From positions 124,001-188,000 of the forward strand of contig NZ_QKOB01000001.1 in NCBI RefSeq assembly GCF_003226535.1: a stretch of DNA of 64,000 bases. Direction: 5' to 3'. The position numbers and the translations under genes are program-made. Below are positions 32,411 through 41,660 of the stretch, in pieces. Position 1 is the stretch's first letter; each line of letters starts with the position of its first letter. Below the pieces are notes generated by a model. The model searched no databases. It saw nothing but the letters and a program-made list of their open reading frames with translations, and was not told where the DNA came from. The stretch is from Meiothermus sp. Pnk-1. GTDB lineage: Bacteria > Deinococcota > Deinococci > Deinococcales > Thermaceae.

Positions 32411-32745
32411 TGCCCGGGGCCATGGATATCCACAGCTTCCGCCGTCGTCTGGCTGAGGCCATGAGCGAGGCGGAAATCCAGCAAGGGATTGTGAGGTACT
32501 TACGGGCTACGGGCTGGGTAGTGTTGGAGATCAAAGGTAACGCCCGGCGAGGGGGGACGGTATTTCAGACTAAGGGGATTCCTGACCTCTACGCCGTGCG
32601 GAAGGGGCGCAGCTTGTGGCTCGAGGTCAAAAGGCCCGGCCAGAGACCACGCCCCGAGCAAGAAGCGCTCCATGAACGTTTGCGCCAGGAAGGGTGCGAG
32701 GTGCACGTCATAGACGGGGTCGAAGCACTGGAGAGGCTGCTATGA
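32410..32745 (+). CDS. VRR-NUC domain nuclease
   Basis: This 111-residue stand-alone VRR-NUC protein reads EAEIQQGIVRYLRATGWVVLEIKGN, then GIPDLYAVRKGRSLWLEVKRPGQRPRPEQEALHERLRQEGCEVHVIDGVEAL. The catalytic set E...PD...ExK and the Gln in the SxEQ-type segment are present. Such phage proteins are predicted structure-specific (Holliday-junction-like) endonucleases. It overlaps the upstream helicase by one base and the downstream primase by four, so the three genes form one translation unit. Confidence 0.9.
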   Translation: MPGAMDIHSFRRRLAEAMSEAEIQQGIVRYLRATGWVVLEIKGNARRGGTVFQTKGIPDLYAVRKGRSLWLEVKRPGQRPRPEQEALHERLRQEGCEVHVIDGVEALERLL

Positions 32746-35435
32746 CCGGGATTTTAACTCCTCCTACCACCTACGCCTTTTTCCAGCACCTCAGGCTTCC
32801 GGAGGAGCGCGGGTTTTTGGAGTTTCGCGCTTTGCCTTCTAAAAAGCAGAGTTGGCAGGAGTGGCCCCCGCCCGAGAATTTTGATGGGCTTTATGAGTTT
32901 CCTCGTGAAGAGATCTACTTCGGGGTTCTCTTGCGCGATACCCGTAAGGGCAACGCCGCCCACGTACGGCAAGGCAGTGTTGCTTGGCTCGAGCTGGATT
33001 TAGCAGGGAGCCTTTACCTTCCCGATTGGGACAAGAAGAGCGTGAAACAGGCACCCCCCGAGATCCTTCGCCGGAGCGCGGAGCAGCTTTGGGCGGACCT
33101 GGAACCCGAAGCTCGAGAGCTGGGGCTACCCCCGCTGGCCGCCGTGTATAGCGGGCAGGGGCTACATGTGTACTGGGGGCTCACCACTTCCCAGGAGGGG
33201 AAGTGGCTGGAGGGGCTCAACAAAAGCTTGATCAAGCTGTTTCGCTCCTATAACCCCGAGGAGTCCGCCTACGACCGCGCCAGAATCCTGCGGGTTCCCG
33301 GCACATGCCACAGTAAAAACCCCCAGCGACCGCTGCCGGTCGAGCTACTGTACCTGGGTGACGAGCGCCTCCCGCGAGAACGGCTGGAGGCAATTCTGCA
33401 GGTCGAGGATCCTCCGGCGCTTCCCCCGTCGCTGGAGCGGGCCATGCGAGCCGGGCTCTCCCCCTGGGAACCCTCCGAGCACGATTTACGCTTATTGGTG
33501 GAGCACTGGCATGTCGGTGAGCGTAACCAGAAGGCCATGGCCTTTGGCGGATGGTGCGCCTCCCACGGGGTGCCGGAGAAGGTGGCGCTGGATTTGGTAG
33601 AGCGGATTTGCCGCGAGGCAGGGGATGAGGAGCCCGCCAACCGCCGCAGCGCGGTGGCCAACAGCTACCGCCGATATCAGCAGGGGCTGTCGATTCTGGG
33701 GTTTTCCAGTTTGCGCAAAATGGTGCCTGGCCTGGAGGGGAAAGGCCGAGTGAGCTTGGGGGTGCTTTCCGCCTCCGAAAGCGAGGCCCTGGAAGGCGCC
33801 GTCCCTGGCGAGAGCCTATCCCTCCCTCCCGAGTACCGCCTGGACGAGGCGGGGCGGCTGGTAAAGGTCGAAGTGCGCAGCACCCGTTGGGGGATCGTGG
33901 AGGACATAGAGCTACTGGCCCCCCGCCCCATTGGGGTGCGCGAGGTGTACACCGATCTGGCCACCGGCGAAAAGCACCTGCGGCTATTCTGGCCCGACCT
34001 GGATGGCACGGTGGTAGAGAGGCTGGTACCGATGGGGGAGGCCATGACCCGGCAAGGGCTGTTACGTTTGGCCGCCCAGGGGTTGCCAGTGGACGAACCC
34101 AACGCTGCCCAGCTGTCGCGCTTTTTACAGATGTACCTCTCCCACAACCGCTGGGCGCTACCCCACCGGCGAGTCACCTCGCACCTGGGTTGGCAGGGGA
34201 AAACGTTCATCCTGCCCGGCGGCGAGGTGGAAGTGCTGGAGGTGGATCCCGAGCCTTGGCGACCAAGGGGCAATCTAGAAGGGTGGCTGGAGGGCCTGAG
34301 AGCCCTTCTAAGCTGGGGGGTGACCCCGGCCCTTATCGCAGCAGCCCTCAGTGCGACAGCGCCTTTGGTGCGGGCCGCACGGCTGGTCAAGAACCCCATC
34401 TTGGCGTTATCCACCACCAGCCATTCGGGGAAGACCACGGCGGTGTACTTCGCGCTGAGCATCTGGGGGAGCCCGGAGTACAACGAAACGCTTTACCTCG
34501 AAGACGCCACGGTGAACGGATTGATGGGTCGAATGATGGCCCGCCAGGATCTGCCGCTAGGTTTAGACGACTTACAACGCTATGACGACCGCAAAGTAGG
34601 GGAACTGGTGCACTTGCTTTCTGGAGGCGCCGAAAAAGCCCGGCTTAAGCGCGATGGCAGCGAGCGCCCGGCCCGGCGGTGGCGAGGGGTGGCCTTGCTC
34701 ACTGGCGAGGTGAGCGCATTGCGGGAGACATTGGGTTCAGGGGCGGTGAACCGGATGGTGGAGCTCGATGACTACCCTCTTGGCGTGGGCAAAGGACCGG
34801 AGGGGGCCGAACGTTCCCGAATCCTGCGCGAAGCGGCTCAGCATTGGGGGCAAGCCCGCACCCCGCTGCTCGAGTTGTACGCCGACCTCAACGTGCGGGA
34901 GGTAATCGATGTCTTAGGCCGATTGGCCCTGGAGACCGGCGCCCCGGCAGATATGACCGACCTGTGCGGGTTGGTGGGGCTAGGGGTACAAATCCTTCAA
35001 GTGCTTGGAGGGTGGGAGGGGGAGAGCCAGGATGAAGCGGCTGTGGCCTACCTGGCCCGCAGCCTGGTGGAGCTACGCGAGCGGCACGGCAGCCTGGCAG
35101 GGCGGGCGATGGAGGCGCTGCGCGACTTTCTGCGCAGTTATGCCGGAGCTGGCGACCAGCCGACCGATGAGATCCGGGTACGGGAGGAGCTACAGGCGTT
35201 TTACAAGGGAGGGGTTTGGTTTATCAACCCTAACGGACAGGAGGTGGAGCGGGTCATGCGGCGGTATGGGGGGTTGGAAGTGCATCTGCCGGAGTGGGCT
35301 CGAGCTGGGTGGATTGAGGTGGAGCAGGTAGAGGGGAAACGGCGCTATAAGGTGAAAACTCGCTACAAGGGCGAACAATACCGCTGGGTAGCTGTTCCTA
35401 TGGTTTATGGCGAAGAGAATGAGAATGGAGCTTAA
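32742..35435 (+). CDS. Fused primase (AEP/RepB-type) - DUF927 helicase
   Basis: This replicative protein (897 residues) has an N-terminal archaeo-eukaryotic-type primase region (WLELDLAGSL, AVYSGQGLHVYWGL, YDRARILRVPGTCHSKNPQRP, about residues 85-205). A primase C-terminal helical module follows (HVGERNQKAMAFGGWCASHGVPEKVA), then a DUF927 AAA-like helicase with Walker A TTSHSGKTTAVYFALSIWGS near residue 562 and LPLGLDDLQRYDD as Walker B. A winged C-terminus is likely. It probably initiates replication at the iteron region immediately downstream. ATG 32,742 overlaps the nuclease stop. Confidence 0.87.
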   Translation: MTGILTPPTTYAFFQHLRLPEERGFLEFRALPSKKQSWQEWPPPENFDGLYEFPREEIYFGVLLRDTRKGNAAHVRQGSVAWLELDLAGSLYLPDWDKKSVKQAPPEILRRSAEQLWADLEPEARELGLPPLAAVYSGQGLHVYWGLTTSQEGKWLEGLNKSLIKLFRSYNPEESAYDRARILRVPGTCHSKNPQRPLPVELLYLGDERLPRERLEAILQVEDPPALPPSLERAMRAGLSPWEPSEHDLRLLVEHWHVGERNQKAMAFGGWCASHGVPEKVALDLVERICREAGDEEPANRRSAVANSYRRYQQGLSILGFSSLRKMVPGLEGKGRVSLGVLSASESEALEGAVPGESLSLPPEYRLDEAGRLVKVEVRSTRWGIVEDIELLAPRPIGVREVYTDLATGEKHLRLFWPDLDGTVVERLVPMGEAMTRQGLLRLAAQGLPVDEPNAAQLSRFLQMYLSHNRWALPHRRVTSHLGWQGKTFILPGGEVEVLEVDPEPWRPRGNLEGWLEGLRALLSWGVTPALIAAALSATAPLVRAARLVKNPILALSTTSHSGKTTAVYFALSIWGSPEYNETLYLEDATVNGLMGRMMARQDLPLGLDDLQRYDDRKVGELVHLLSGGAEKARLKRDGSERPARRWRGVALLTGEVSALRETLGSGAVNRMVELDDYPLGVGKGPEGAERSRILREAAQHWGQARTPLLELYADLNVREVIDVLGRLALETGAPADMTDLCGLVGLGVQILQVLGGWEGESQDEAAVAYLARSLVELRERHGSLAGRAMEALRDFLRSYAGAGDQPTDEIRVREELQAFYKGGVWFINPNGQEVERVMRRYGGLEVHLPEWARAGWIEVEQVEGKRRYKVKTRYKGEQYRWVAVPMVYGEENENGA

Positions 35436-35765
35436 ATCGGGGCCACGTGGCCCCGTAGTGGCCCCGCTAGTGGCCCCGGGGAATTCTGTGTGTAGGACAA
35501 ATAAAACACATAGTGTTCCCACTGGGGCCACTCTTTATATCACCCCTATACGCGTGAAACGGGAGGTAGAAGCCCCCCCATCTATTAAGTACTTAAGTAC
35601 TTTGTTAGTACGGGGGGCAAAAATTTTTGCCGAATTTTTGTTCTGTAAGTTGGTTATTTTGGTGGCCCCAGTGGCCCCGTTTAGAGTTTTTATCGATCAG
35701 AACGAGGTAAAGGCGGGGCCACTAGCGGGGCCACTACGCTCCCACTGTGGGACAGGGGAACCTTT
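35436..35765. other. Candidate phage replication origin with nine GTGGCCCC iterons
   Basis: This 330-bp gap has no gene. Nine copies of GTGGCCCC occur: direct at 35,447, 35,458, 35,470, 35,662 and 35,671; inverted at 35,439, 35,524, 35,715 and 35,727. Most extend to TAGTGGCCCCGC. Between the outer clusters is an AT-rich core with perfect palindromes AAGTACTTAAGTACTT (35,587-35,602) and GCAAAAATTTTTGC (35,617-35,630). Its place directly behind the primase-helicase gene fits an origin. Confidence 0.7.
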
Positions 35766-36596
35766 ATGACTGAACCCACCCCCCTCCTCCGCATTGCCCG
35801 GTTCTGGGGCTCCTCCCTCGCTGAACAATGCCGCCAGTTGCAACCAGAACCGCCATTGCGCCGAATGGTTGGAACGCTATGCCAGGACTGTTTGAATGGT
35901 TTGGAAAGCCACGGCCTCCGCCCTCCGATACATTTGCTCAAAGAACTGCGGGCCAATCCTCAGAAAAAGCGCTACGCGCTTTTGCGTGGCTGGTTAGAAC
36001 GGTATCGGCATTGGCGCGAGCTGATTAAAACCCCCTGGACGGAACGCGGGGCCATCCATCAAGAAAATCAGGCAGCCCGGGAAGATCTGGGCTGGCAAAT
36101 TTACCTGGTGGAGTCGCTGATTCAGGAAACTCCCTACCCAAACACTGCCTCTAGCTGGATAGAAATGCTCATCGGTCTAGAAAAGGAGGAACCTATGCCC
36201 ATTCAAGGGGTCGCAAACACCAACTCGCGCCTGCACGATCTGGCCGAGATCGAGCGGGCCATTCACGAACTGCCCGGCCAGGTAGAACCTTGGGACGCTG
36301 GCTACAAAATGCTCTACACGTTGTTGTTGGACATCCGCTGCGCCCTTCAGACCCACGGCCCCCGGCACGATTCCACCAGCCTTGAGCAAGATCCTGTCGA
36401 AGCGCTCCCTGATTATCTGGAGATGTACCGGGAGTATTTGAGTAACTTGAAAGATCCGGACGGAGCTCGAACTGACGACGAGATGCGATATGGGGCTCGG
36501 TTGGCTTGGCGAATCTGGCAGATGCTCGAGCGCCAAGGGGCTGCCTACGAAGATTTAGCAAAGCGAATGGCAATATCTGACCCTTCTGCGGCCTAG
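35766..36596 (+). CDS. Phage protein of unknown function after the origin
   Basis: This 276-residue helical, charged protein (MTEPTPLLRIARFWGSSLAEQCRQLQPEPP) has a CQDC pair near residue 40 and Trp/Arg-rich helices (KKRYALLRGWLERYRHWRELI). No domain is recognised. An internal GGAGG-ATG at about 36,195 in the same frame could permit a shorter product (MPIQGVANTNSRLHD...), so two products are possible. It lies between the candidate origin and the first late leader. Confidence 0.6.
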   Translation: MTEPTPLLRIARFWGSSLAEQCRQLQPEPPLRRMVGTLCQDCLNGLESHGLRPPIHLLKELRANPQKKRYALLRGWLERYRHWRELIKTPWTERGAIHQENQAAREDLGWQIYLVESLIQETPYPNTASSWIEMLIGLEKEEPMPIQGVANTNSRLHDLAEIERAIHELPGQVEPWDAGYKMLYTLLLDIRCALQTHGPRHDSTSLEQDPVEALPDYLEMYREYLSNLKDPDGARTDDEMRYGARLAWRIWQMLERQGAAYEDLAKRMAISDPSAA

Positions 36597-36696
36597 CCGC
36601 GAGGTACCGCCAAATGCTATCAGGTCCGATCCCTGAAAGCGACAAAGGATGGGAGTAGCTAGCCCCTGGGGAGCGGCGGGGGCGACTATGAGGGGG

Positions 36697-36774
36697 GATT
36701 GATTGCGCTATACTGAATCCATACACCCCGCTTTAGGGGAAACGGCAGGAGGAACTGCCATCCCCGAGGGCGTC
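36697..36774 (+). promoter_or_regulatory. Late promoter-leader element, copy 1
   Basis: GATTGATTGCGC-TATACT-GAAT (the -10 at 36,709-36,714) is followed by two hairpins: CCCC-GCTTTA-GGGG (36,726-36,739) and GGCAG-GAGGAA-CTGCC (36,744-36,759). GAGGG then precedes TTG 36,775. The same plan recurs at 42,114-42,190 and 55,612-55,684. No -35 consensus is present. Confidence 0.65.
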
Positions 36775-37170
36775 TTGCTCATCCCCGGTAGACCTCAATC
36801 CAAGCTCGGCACCCCTGAGTTCGAGCGCTGGCGCATGCACGCTAGCCGGGCCGTGCTGGATCAGATCGAGCGCTCGCCGCTGATCCCCGAGGGTTTTCTC
36901 GAGCTGCAACTCGACCTGTACTATCCCCTGGAGATGGACCGACCGACGGCCAACGATCTGGCCGAGCACCGCATCCCGCGCATCACGGCGGCGGCTGAGC
37001 CGGTGCTGATCGCCCTGTCGGGGCTGCTCTTCCAGCGCCGGGGGCAGATTAGCAGCTTGAGCGTTACGCGGATTGTGCGCCCTTCCAGCGCTCTTCAGGA
37101 AGAGTGGGGGGAAGCTTGGCGTAGGGGTGGGGTGCGGGTGCGGTACTGCGCGGAGGAAAGCAATGGCTAG
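36775..37170 (+). CDS. RusA-like Holliday junction resolvase
   Basis: From the probable TTG start this is a 131-residue protein. It matches RusA-like resolvases in layout: a first strand VLLIPGRPQSK, later LELQLDLYYPLEMDRPTANDLAEHRIPRI (metal-binding Asp residues) and LIALSGLLFQRRGQISSLSVTRI in the position of the DDxQI block. The match is moderate because the classic DN and DD pairs are not exact. An in-frame start further upstream would lie inside the leader structure. It would resolve branched DNA before packaging. It overlaps the terminase small subunit by 8 bases. Confidence 0.65.
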   Translation: MLIPGRPQSKLGTPEFERWRMHASRAVLDQIERSPLIPEGFLELQLDLYYPLEMDRPTANDLAEHRIPRITAAAEPVLIALSGLLFQRRGQISSLSVTRIVRPSSALQEEWGEAWRRGGVRVRYCAEESNG

Positions 37171-37594
37171 GGTGTTTAACTACGAGCGCGCTGCCACGGT
37201 GCTGGCTGAGACAGCGTTCACGGATGAGGCAACAGTATTGCAGCGCTACGGAATATCGTTGATGACGCTACACCGCTACCGTAAGCGGATGCAAAACGAT
37301 CCTAAATTGTTACAATTTGTTGTTACTAAAAAGTCTGCCCTCGAGCGCGAGTGGGCCAATGAGCTGGCCCCCGCTATCCGCGAGGCCATCCGCTTCCTCC
37401 AGCGCGCCGCCCGGGAGGCTGACCCTGGCGACCCCAACGCGATCCATGCGGTGGCGGGGGCGCTGAAAATTCTGTCCGAGGTGTCCATGACCAAGGAGGT
37501 GATCGGTGCTCGACTCGCTGGAGCGGATAGAGCGCAGCGTGCGGAAGCTGGAGCGGTGGCTCCCTCGCAGCCTCCCATCCACGCCCAGGCCTGA
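37163..37594 (+). CDS. Terminase small subunit (probable)
   Basis: This 143-residue protein has an N-terminal HTH segment (YERAATVLAETAFTDEATVLQRYGISLMTLHRYRKRMQ), then a helical oligomerisation-like region (EWANELAPAIREAIRFLQRAAREADPGDPNAIHAVAGALKILSEV). The position directly before the large terminase and the fold pattern support DNA recognition at the packaging site. GGAGGAAAG precedes ATG 37,163. It overlaps the large-subunit gene by 89 bases. Confidence 0.75.
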   Translation: MARVFNYERAATVLAETAFTDEATVLQRYGISLMTLHRYRKRMQNDPKLLQFVVTKKSALEREWANELAPAIREAIRFLQRAAREADPGDPNAIHAVAGALKILSEVSMTKEVIGARLAGADRAQRAEAGAVAPSQPPIHAQA

Positions 37595-38858
37595 CGCTGA
37601 GGGACTCCTGGAGTTCATTCCCCGCGTCAGCCCCCACCTCGAGGCCCCCCGCCACCTCGAGCCGGTGGTGACGGCCCTCGAGCGGGCTGAGCGGGAGCCG
37701 GTGCGGGCCGTGATTAGCACGCCCCCGCAGCACGGTAAATCCACGGTGGTGCTGCACTCGCTCATCTGGCGACTGCTGCACGACCCTACACGCCGTCATG
37801 CGTACGTGACCTACGCTTCCCAGTTCGCCCGCGACCAGATGTATCAAGCCGCGCTATTAGCCAGGGAAGCCGGGTTAGCCCTCGAAAGCGAATCCCTCGA
37901 CCGCTGGCGCACCGCCCAGGGGGGAGGAGTGGTGGCCACCGGCATCGGCGGGCCGCTCACCGGCTACGCCGTGGATGGGGTGCTGATTGTAGACGACTAT
38001 GTGAAAAACCGCCAGGAGGCGGAATCCTCCACCCACCGCGAGCGCACCTGGGCCTGGTTCACCTCTACCGCCCTGACCCGCGTACACCCCGGAGCGTCGG
38101 TGGTGGTGGTGGCTACTCGCTGGCACCCCGACGACCTGGCCGGGCGACTGATCGCCGAGGGCTGGCAGTGGGTCAACCTGCCGGCCATCAACGAGGCGGG
38201 AGAGCCCCTGTGGCCTCAGCGTCGCCCCCTGCAGTGGCTCGAGGCCCAGCGCCGCCAGATCGGTGAGTACGACTGGCATGCGCTCTACCTGGGCCAGCCC
38301 AGGCCGCGGGGAGGCACTCTGTTCCGCGAGCCCACCTATTACGACCAACTGCCGGTAGACGGCTATCGCCGTGGGCGCGGGTTCGACCTGGCGTATTCCA
38401 CCCGCACCCACAGCGATTACAGCGTGATCCTCACCGGGCGCTACCTCGAGCGCGAGGGCGTGCTCTACCTCGAGGACTGCTGGCGGGCCCAGGTGGAGGC
38501 TCCGGTGTTCGCCCGCAGGGCCAGTATGGACCCCAGCCCCATGTACATCTACGCTCACGGAGTGGAGCGGGGCGCGGTGGACCTGTTCCGCCGCGATCAC
38601 CGCCTGCCCATCGTGTTGCGCGACGCAAGCCGGGCGGGGGACAAGTTCACCCGCGCCCAGGCGGCCATCGCCGCCTGGAACGAGGGGCGCATCCGGGTGC
38701 CCAGGAGCGCCCCCTGGCTCGAGCAATTCTTGAGCGAGCTAGCCGCATTCACCGGCCTGGACGATGAGCACGACGATCAAGTGGATGCCCTGGCCGCGCT
38801 GTGGGACGGGCTGAGCCTGGCGAGTGATTGGCAGGTGAAAGGAGAGCAAGCCGGATGA
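37506..38858 (+). CDS. terL: Terminase large subunit
   Basis: This 450-residue packaging motor has ATPase motifs Walker A STPPQHGKSTVVLHSL (about residues 70-85) and Walker B GVLIVDDYVKNRQEA, with the coupling segment VVVVATRWHPDDLAGRL. The RNase H-like nuclease has Asp residues in GFDLAYSTRTHSDYSVI and DDEHDDQVDALAALWDG. GTG 37,506 is the only start that keeps the N-terminal helix; it lies inside the small-subunit gene. It ends in ATGA overlap with the portal gene. Confidence 0.94.
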   Translation: MLDSLERIERSVRKLERWLPRSLPSTPRPDAEGLLEFIPRVSPHLEAPRHLEPVVTALERAEREPVRAVISTPPQHGKSTVVLHSLIWRLLHDPTRRHAYVTYASQFARDQMYQAALLAREAGLALESESLDRWRTAQGGGVVATGIGGPLTGYAVDGVLIVDDYVKNRQEAESSTHRERTWAWFTSTALTRVHPGASVVVVATRWHPDDLAGRLIAEGWQWVNLPAINEAGEPLWPQRRPLQWLEAQRRQIGEYDWHALYLGQPRPRGGTLFREPTYYDQLPVDGYRRGRGFDLAYSTRTHSDYSVILTGRYLEREGVLYLEDCWRAQVEAPVFARRASMDPSPMYIYAHGVERGAVDLFRRDHRLPIVLRDASRAGDKFTRAQAAIAAWNEGRIRVPRSAPWLEQFLSELAAFTGLDDEHDDQVDALAALWDGLSLASDWQVKGEQAG

Positions 38859-40285
38859 GCCTAGAACGTTTTGACGTGACCGGTCAGAGTGTCGGGTGGG
38901 CCGAACCGCCCCCCCTCGAGCTGCGCCTATCCCCCGACGCGGCCACCAACCCCCGCATCGAGGAGAGCCTAGCCAGCCTCACCGCTTTCGAGGCCAGCCC
39001 CATTCCCTGGCCGCTGGACCCCGCTACCCTGATCGACGTCTGGTACGGGAGCCCCTGGCTGGGGGCCATCGGGCGGCTACTAGGGGACGCCCTGGCCTCA
39101 GCCCGCTACGACCTCGAGCCCATTCCTCGCCGCCCCGACGGGACCCGGCTGGGGCGGGGGCCGGGGCAGACCCCCCACGACGAGCGGCAGTACGACCAGG
39201 GCATGGCCTGGCTGGAGCGCGAGGACCTGGGGCAGGACGGGCTCAGTCTGTACAGCCTGCCCGAGCTAGCGCGTACTCTGGCGCTGCATCTGGATCAGAC
39301 GGGCAACGCTTTTGTGGAGGTGGTGCGCGACCGGGCCGGTCGCGCCCCTGTACGTCTGGTGGTGCTGCTTCCGCAATTCGTGAGTTACGTGCTCCGCCGC
39401 GAGGAGGGCATCCGCAGGCCGATGCTCTACCAGCTCGATCCCTACTGGGGCCAGCAGTGGTTCGTGCCGTTCGGGACTCGTAAAGCCTGGGCCCCCGAGC
39501 GCGAGTTCCTCCACCAACGGCTACCCAACAGCGTGAGCAACGTCTACGGGCTGCCGCCCTGGATCGAGGCCCGGCAAAGCGTCGAAGTGGACAACGCCCA
39601 CCGGGCCTACCTGCGGGGCTTCTTCCGCTCTCACGCCGCCCCCCGCTGGCTGGTCGAGGTCACCCAGGACCCAAGCTGGAGCGGCCCCCAACCGGCGCAG
39701 GAGCAGGTGGATCAGGTGCGGGCCCTCATCGTCAACTACCTCTCAGCCAACGCCGGGGAGATGGCCGGGCGGAATCTGGTGCTCTCCTATCCGGGGGGCA
39801 TCCTGGTGAAGGTCACCCCGATGGACCAGAAGATCGAAGACCCCACCTTCGGGACCACCGCCAGCAACGCCCGCGATGAGATCATGGCGGTGCGCCACGT
39901 GAGTCTGATCAACCTGGGGCTTCCCGAGGGCGGCTATCGGGCCACCGCCGAGCAGCAATCCGACAACTTTGACCGGCAGGTGCTCGAGCCCTTCGCGGCC
40001 CCCCTGCTGGCGATGTTCAATCGGGTGCTGCGCACTCCCCCGCCCTCTGGGCTGGGCATCACCGACTACCGGCTGGTGGCTGAGTTCCGTGATGTGGACA
40101 TCCTGCAGCAGCGCATCGAGGCGGTCATCAAAGCCGCTGGGCGCCCCATCCTGACCGGTGACGAAGCCCGTGAGCTGATCGGCTACGAGCCGCGGGGGGA
40201 CGATGAGGTGCTGGTGCCTGCCGGGCTAGTTCCGGTAGGAGGACTAACTCCCCCACCCGGCCCCGACGATGGCAGCCCGGAATAG
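38855..40285 (+). CDS. Portal protein (HK97-type)
   Basis: The 476-residue protein forms the dodecameric ring at the capsid vertex. Family-like segments are LARTLALHLDQTGNAFVEVVRDRAG, LLPQFVSYVLRR, WAPEREFLHQRLPNSVSNVYGLPPW and EIMAVRHVSLINLGLPEGGYRAT with a C-terminal clip/stem. Order and size fit portals after terL. It starts in ATGA overlap with terL and ends 17 bases inside the MuF gene. Confidence 0.88.
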   Translation: MSLERFDVTGQSVGWAEPPPLELRLSPDAATNPRIEESLASLTAFEASPIPWPLDPATLIDVWYGSPWLGAIGRLLGDALASARYDLEPIPRRPDGTRLGRGPGQTPHDERQYDQGMAWLEREDLGQDGLSLYSLPELARTLALHLDQTGNAFVEVVRDRAGRAPVRLVVLLPQFVSYVLRREEGIRRPMLYQLDPYWGQQWFVPFGTRKAWAPEREFLHQRLPNSVSNVYGLPPWIEARQSVEVDNAHRAYLRGFFRSHAAPRWLVEVTQDPSWSGPQPAQEQVDQVRALIVNYLSANAGEMAGRNLVLSYPGGILVKVTPMDQKIEDPTFGTTASNARDEIMAVRHVSLINLGLPEGGYRATAEQQSDNFDRQVLEPFAAPLLAMFNRVLRTPPPSGLGITDYRLVAEFRDVDILQQRIEAVIKAAGRPILTGDEARELIGYEPRGDDEVLVPAGLVPVGGLTPPPGPDDGSPE

Positions 40286-41660
40286 CCCCCGCACCAGCCG
40301 CCGCCATCTGGCTGAGGTGGAAGCGGCGGTGGCTGAGTACGCCAAGCCGCTCTGGGAACGAGTGGCCGCTTGGCGGCTACGCTGGCTGCGCTTGGTGTTG
40401 CGCCGGATACGCCCCGACCTCGAGCGCTTGATTTCCATTCGCACCCCGCCCCCCGAGGCGGTGCTGCTCGAGCAGCTCATCCGGCAAGCAGCGGTGCAAA
40501 TTCCCCAACCGGACGCTACCGACCTGGCCCCTGACCTGCTCGATCTGGGGCGGAAGATCGCCCTGCAATACGGCTTCCTCCCCAACGACCCGCGCACGGC
40601 AACGCTGGAGAAAGAGTTCAAAGCCCTGCTCCAATCCGACCTCTCGAGCTACTGGCGCACCCTCACCGACCCGGCTACCCTGGCCCGGCGGTTAGCCGAG
40701 CTGCGGGGGGAGAACAAAACCACCGCCCAGATCATCCAGGCTGTGCAGCGGGAATACGGAGCGGAGTTCTATTCCGCCGAGCGCCTGGTCCGGACGCTCT
40801 ACAACTCCGGGGCCAACCGCGCCCAGTACGAAGCGCTGCTGGCCCAGGGCTATACCCACCTGCGCTGGCTCACCGCGCGGGATAACCGGGTGCGTGCGGC
40901 TCACGGTTCGTCGAGGTTTGACCACCGCCGCATGGACGGGGTGACCGTGCCCATCGGTGAGCCCTTCGTCACCCCGGCGGGCTCGAGGCTGCGGTACCCC
41001 GGTGACCGCAGCCTGGGGGCTCCGGCGGGGGAAGTGGTGAACTGCCGGTGTACGGTGGTGGGGGTGGTGCTCGAGGGTACGATGAAGGGCGTGGAGCGAG
41101 AGCAAATTCAAATTGGCGTGCACGTTCTCGCCTCCAGCAGCGTGTTGTCGCGTAGTAAGACCAAACAGGTATTCCGTGCCATCAACACCGCAGGATTGGA
41201 AGGGTTTTTGCGGGAACACCCTCTGGCTCGGTTGGATGTGGTAAGGGCCCAGGTAGTAGGGGGCCGCCAAATTAACGGGGAGTATGACGAGCAGACGCAG
41301 GAGTTATGGGTCAATGCACGCAGGAGCGAACGGACCTTCGCTCAGCCGTTCAAATTGGGGGCAACTCCCACCGTATCCGCTTTGGCCCCTACCCTCTTAG
41401 AGGCCATCCAGCGCAGCTTGATCCATGAACTAGCACACCACGTGTTCAGCCGAAAAATCTTCGCCACCCCACTTGAAGGCGCTGTTATAGAAGCTGCCAA
41501 ACTGGGCACACCGCTCACGTTCCGCGCCTCGGTGGGCACCAAGGAGTATTTCGCGGAGTGTTTCGCGGCATATACCTACGAACGTGACCTGCTCCAAAAG
41601 CATGACCCTGTCGGCTATGCTATGATCAGAAAGGTTCGAGAGGAGTTGGGTTTACCATGA
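40269..41660 (+). CDS. MuF-type head morphogenesis protein fused to HExxH metallopeptidase-like domain
   Basis: The N-terminal 270 residues are a Mu gpF/SPP1 gp7-like minor head protein, with the signature WLTARDNRVRAAHGSSRFDH, LRYPGDRSLGAPAGEVVNCRCTVVGVV near residues 200-268. The remaining 190 residues are unrelated to head assembly: a Zn-peptidase motif SLIHELAHHVFSRK (HExxH near residue 385) and, about 40 residues on, TKEYFAECFAAYTYERD, where the Glu could be the third ligand. This matches the MuF-plus-toxin fusion theme of polymorphic toxins and of injected phage effectors. The protein could be packed in the head and delivered with DNA. Activity is inferred. Confidence 0.85.
   Translation: MAARNSPRTSRRHLAEVEAAVAEYAKPLWERVAAWRLRWLRLVLRRIRPDLERLISIRTPPPEAVLLEQLIRQAAVQIPQPDATDLAPDLLDLGRKIALQYGFLPNDPRTATLEKEFKALLQSDLSSYWRTLTDPATLARRLAELRGENKTTAQIIQAVQREYGAEFYSAERLVRTLYNSGANRAQYEALLAQGYTHLRWLTARDNRVRAAHGSSRFDHRRMDGVTVPIGEPFVTPAGSRLRYPGDRSLGAPAGEVVNCRCTVVGVVLEGTMKGVEREQIQIGVHVLASSSVLSRSKTKQVFRAINTAGLEGFLREHPLARLDVVRAQVVGGRQINGEYDEQTQELWVNARRSERTFAQPFKLGATPTVSALAPTLLEAIQRSLIHELAHHVFSRKIFATPLEGAVIEAAKLGTPLTFRASVGTKEYFAECFAAYTYERDLLQKHDPVGYAMIRKVREELGLP

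Noticed and set aside
36703-36774. N-terminal extension of the RusA-like protein reaching back to 36,703
   Set aside because: It would translate the conserved -10 region and both leader hairpins. The two sister elements place a TTG start after the same structure, so the later start is preferred.
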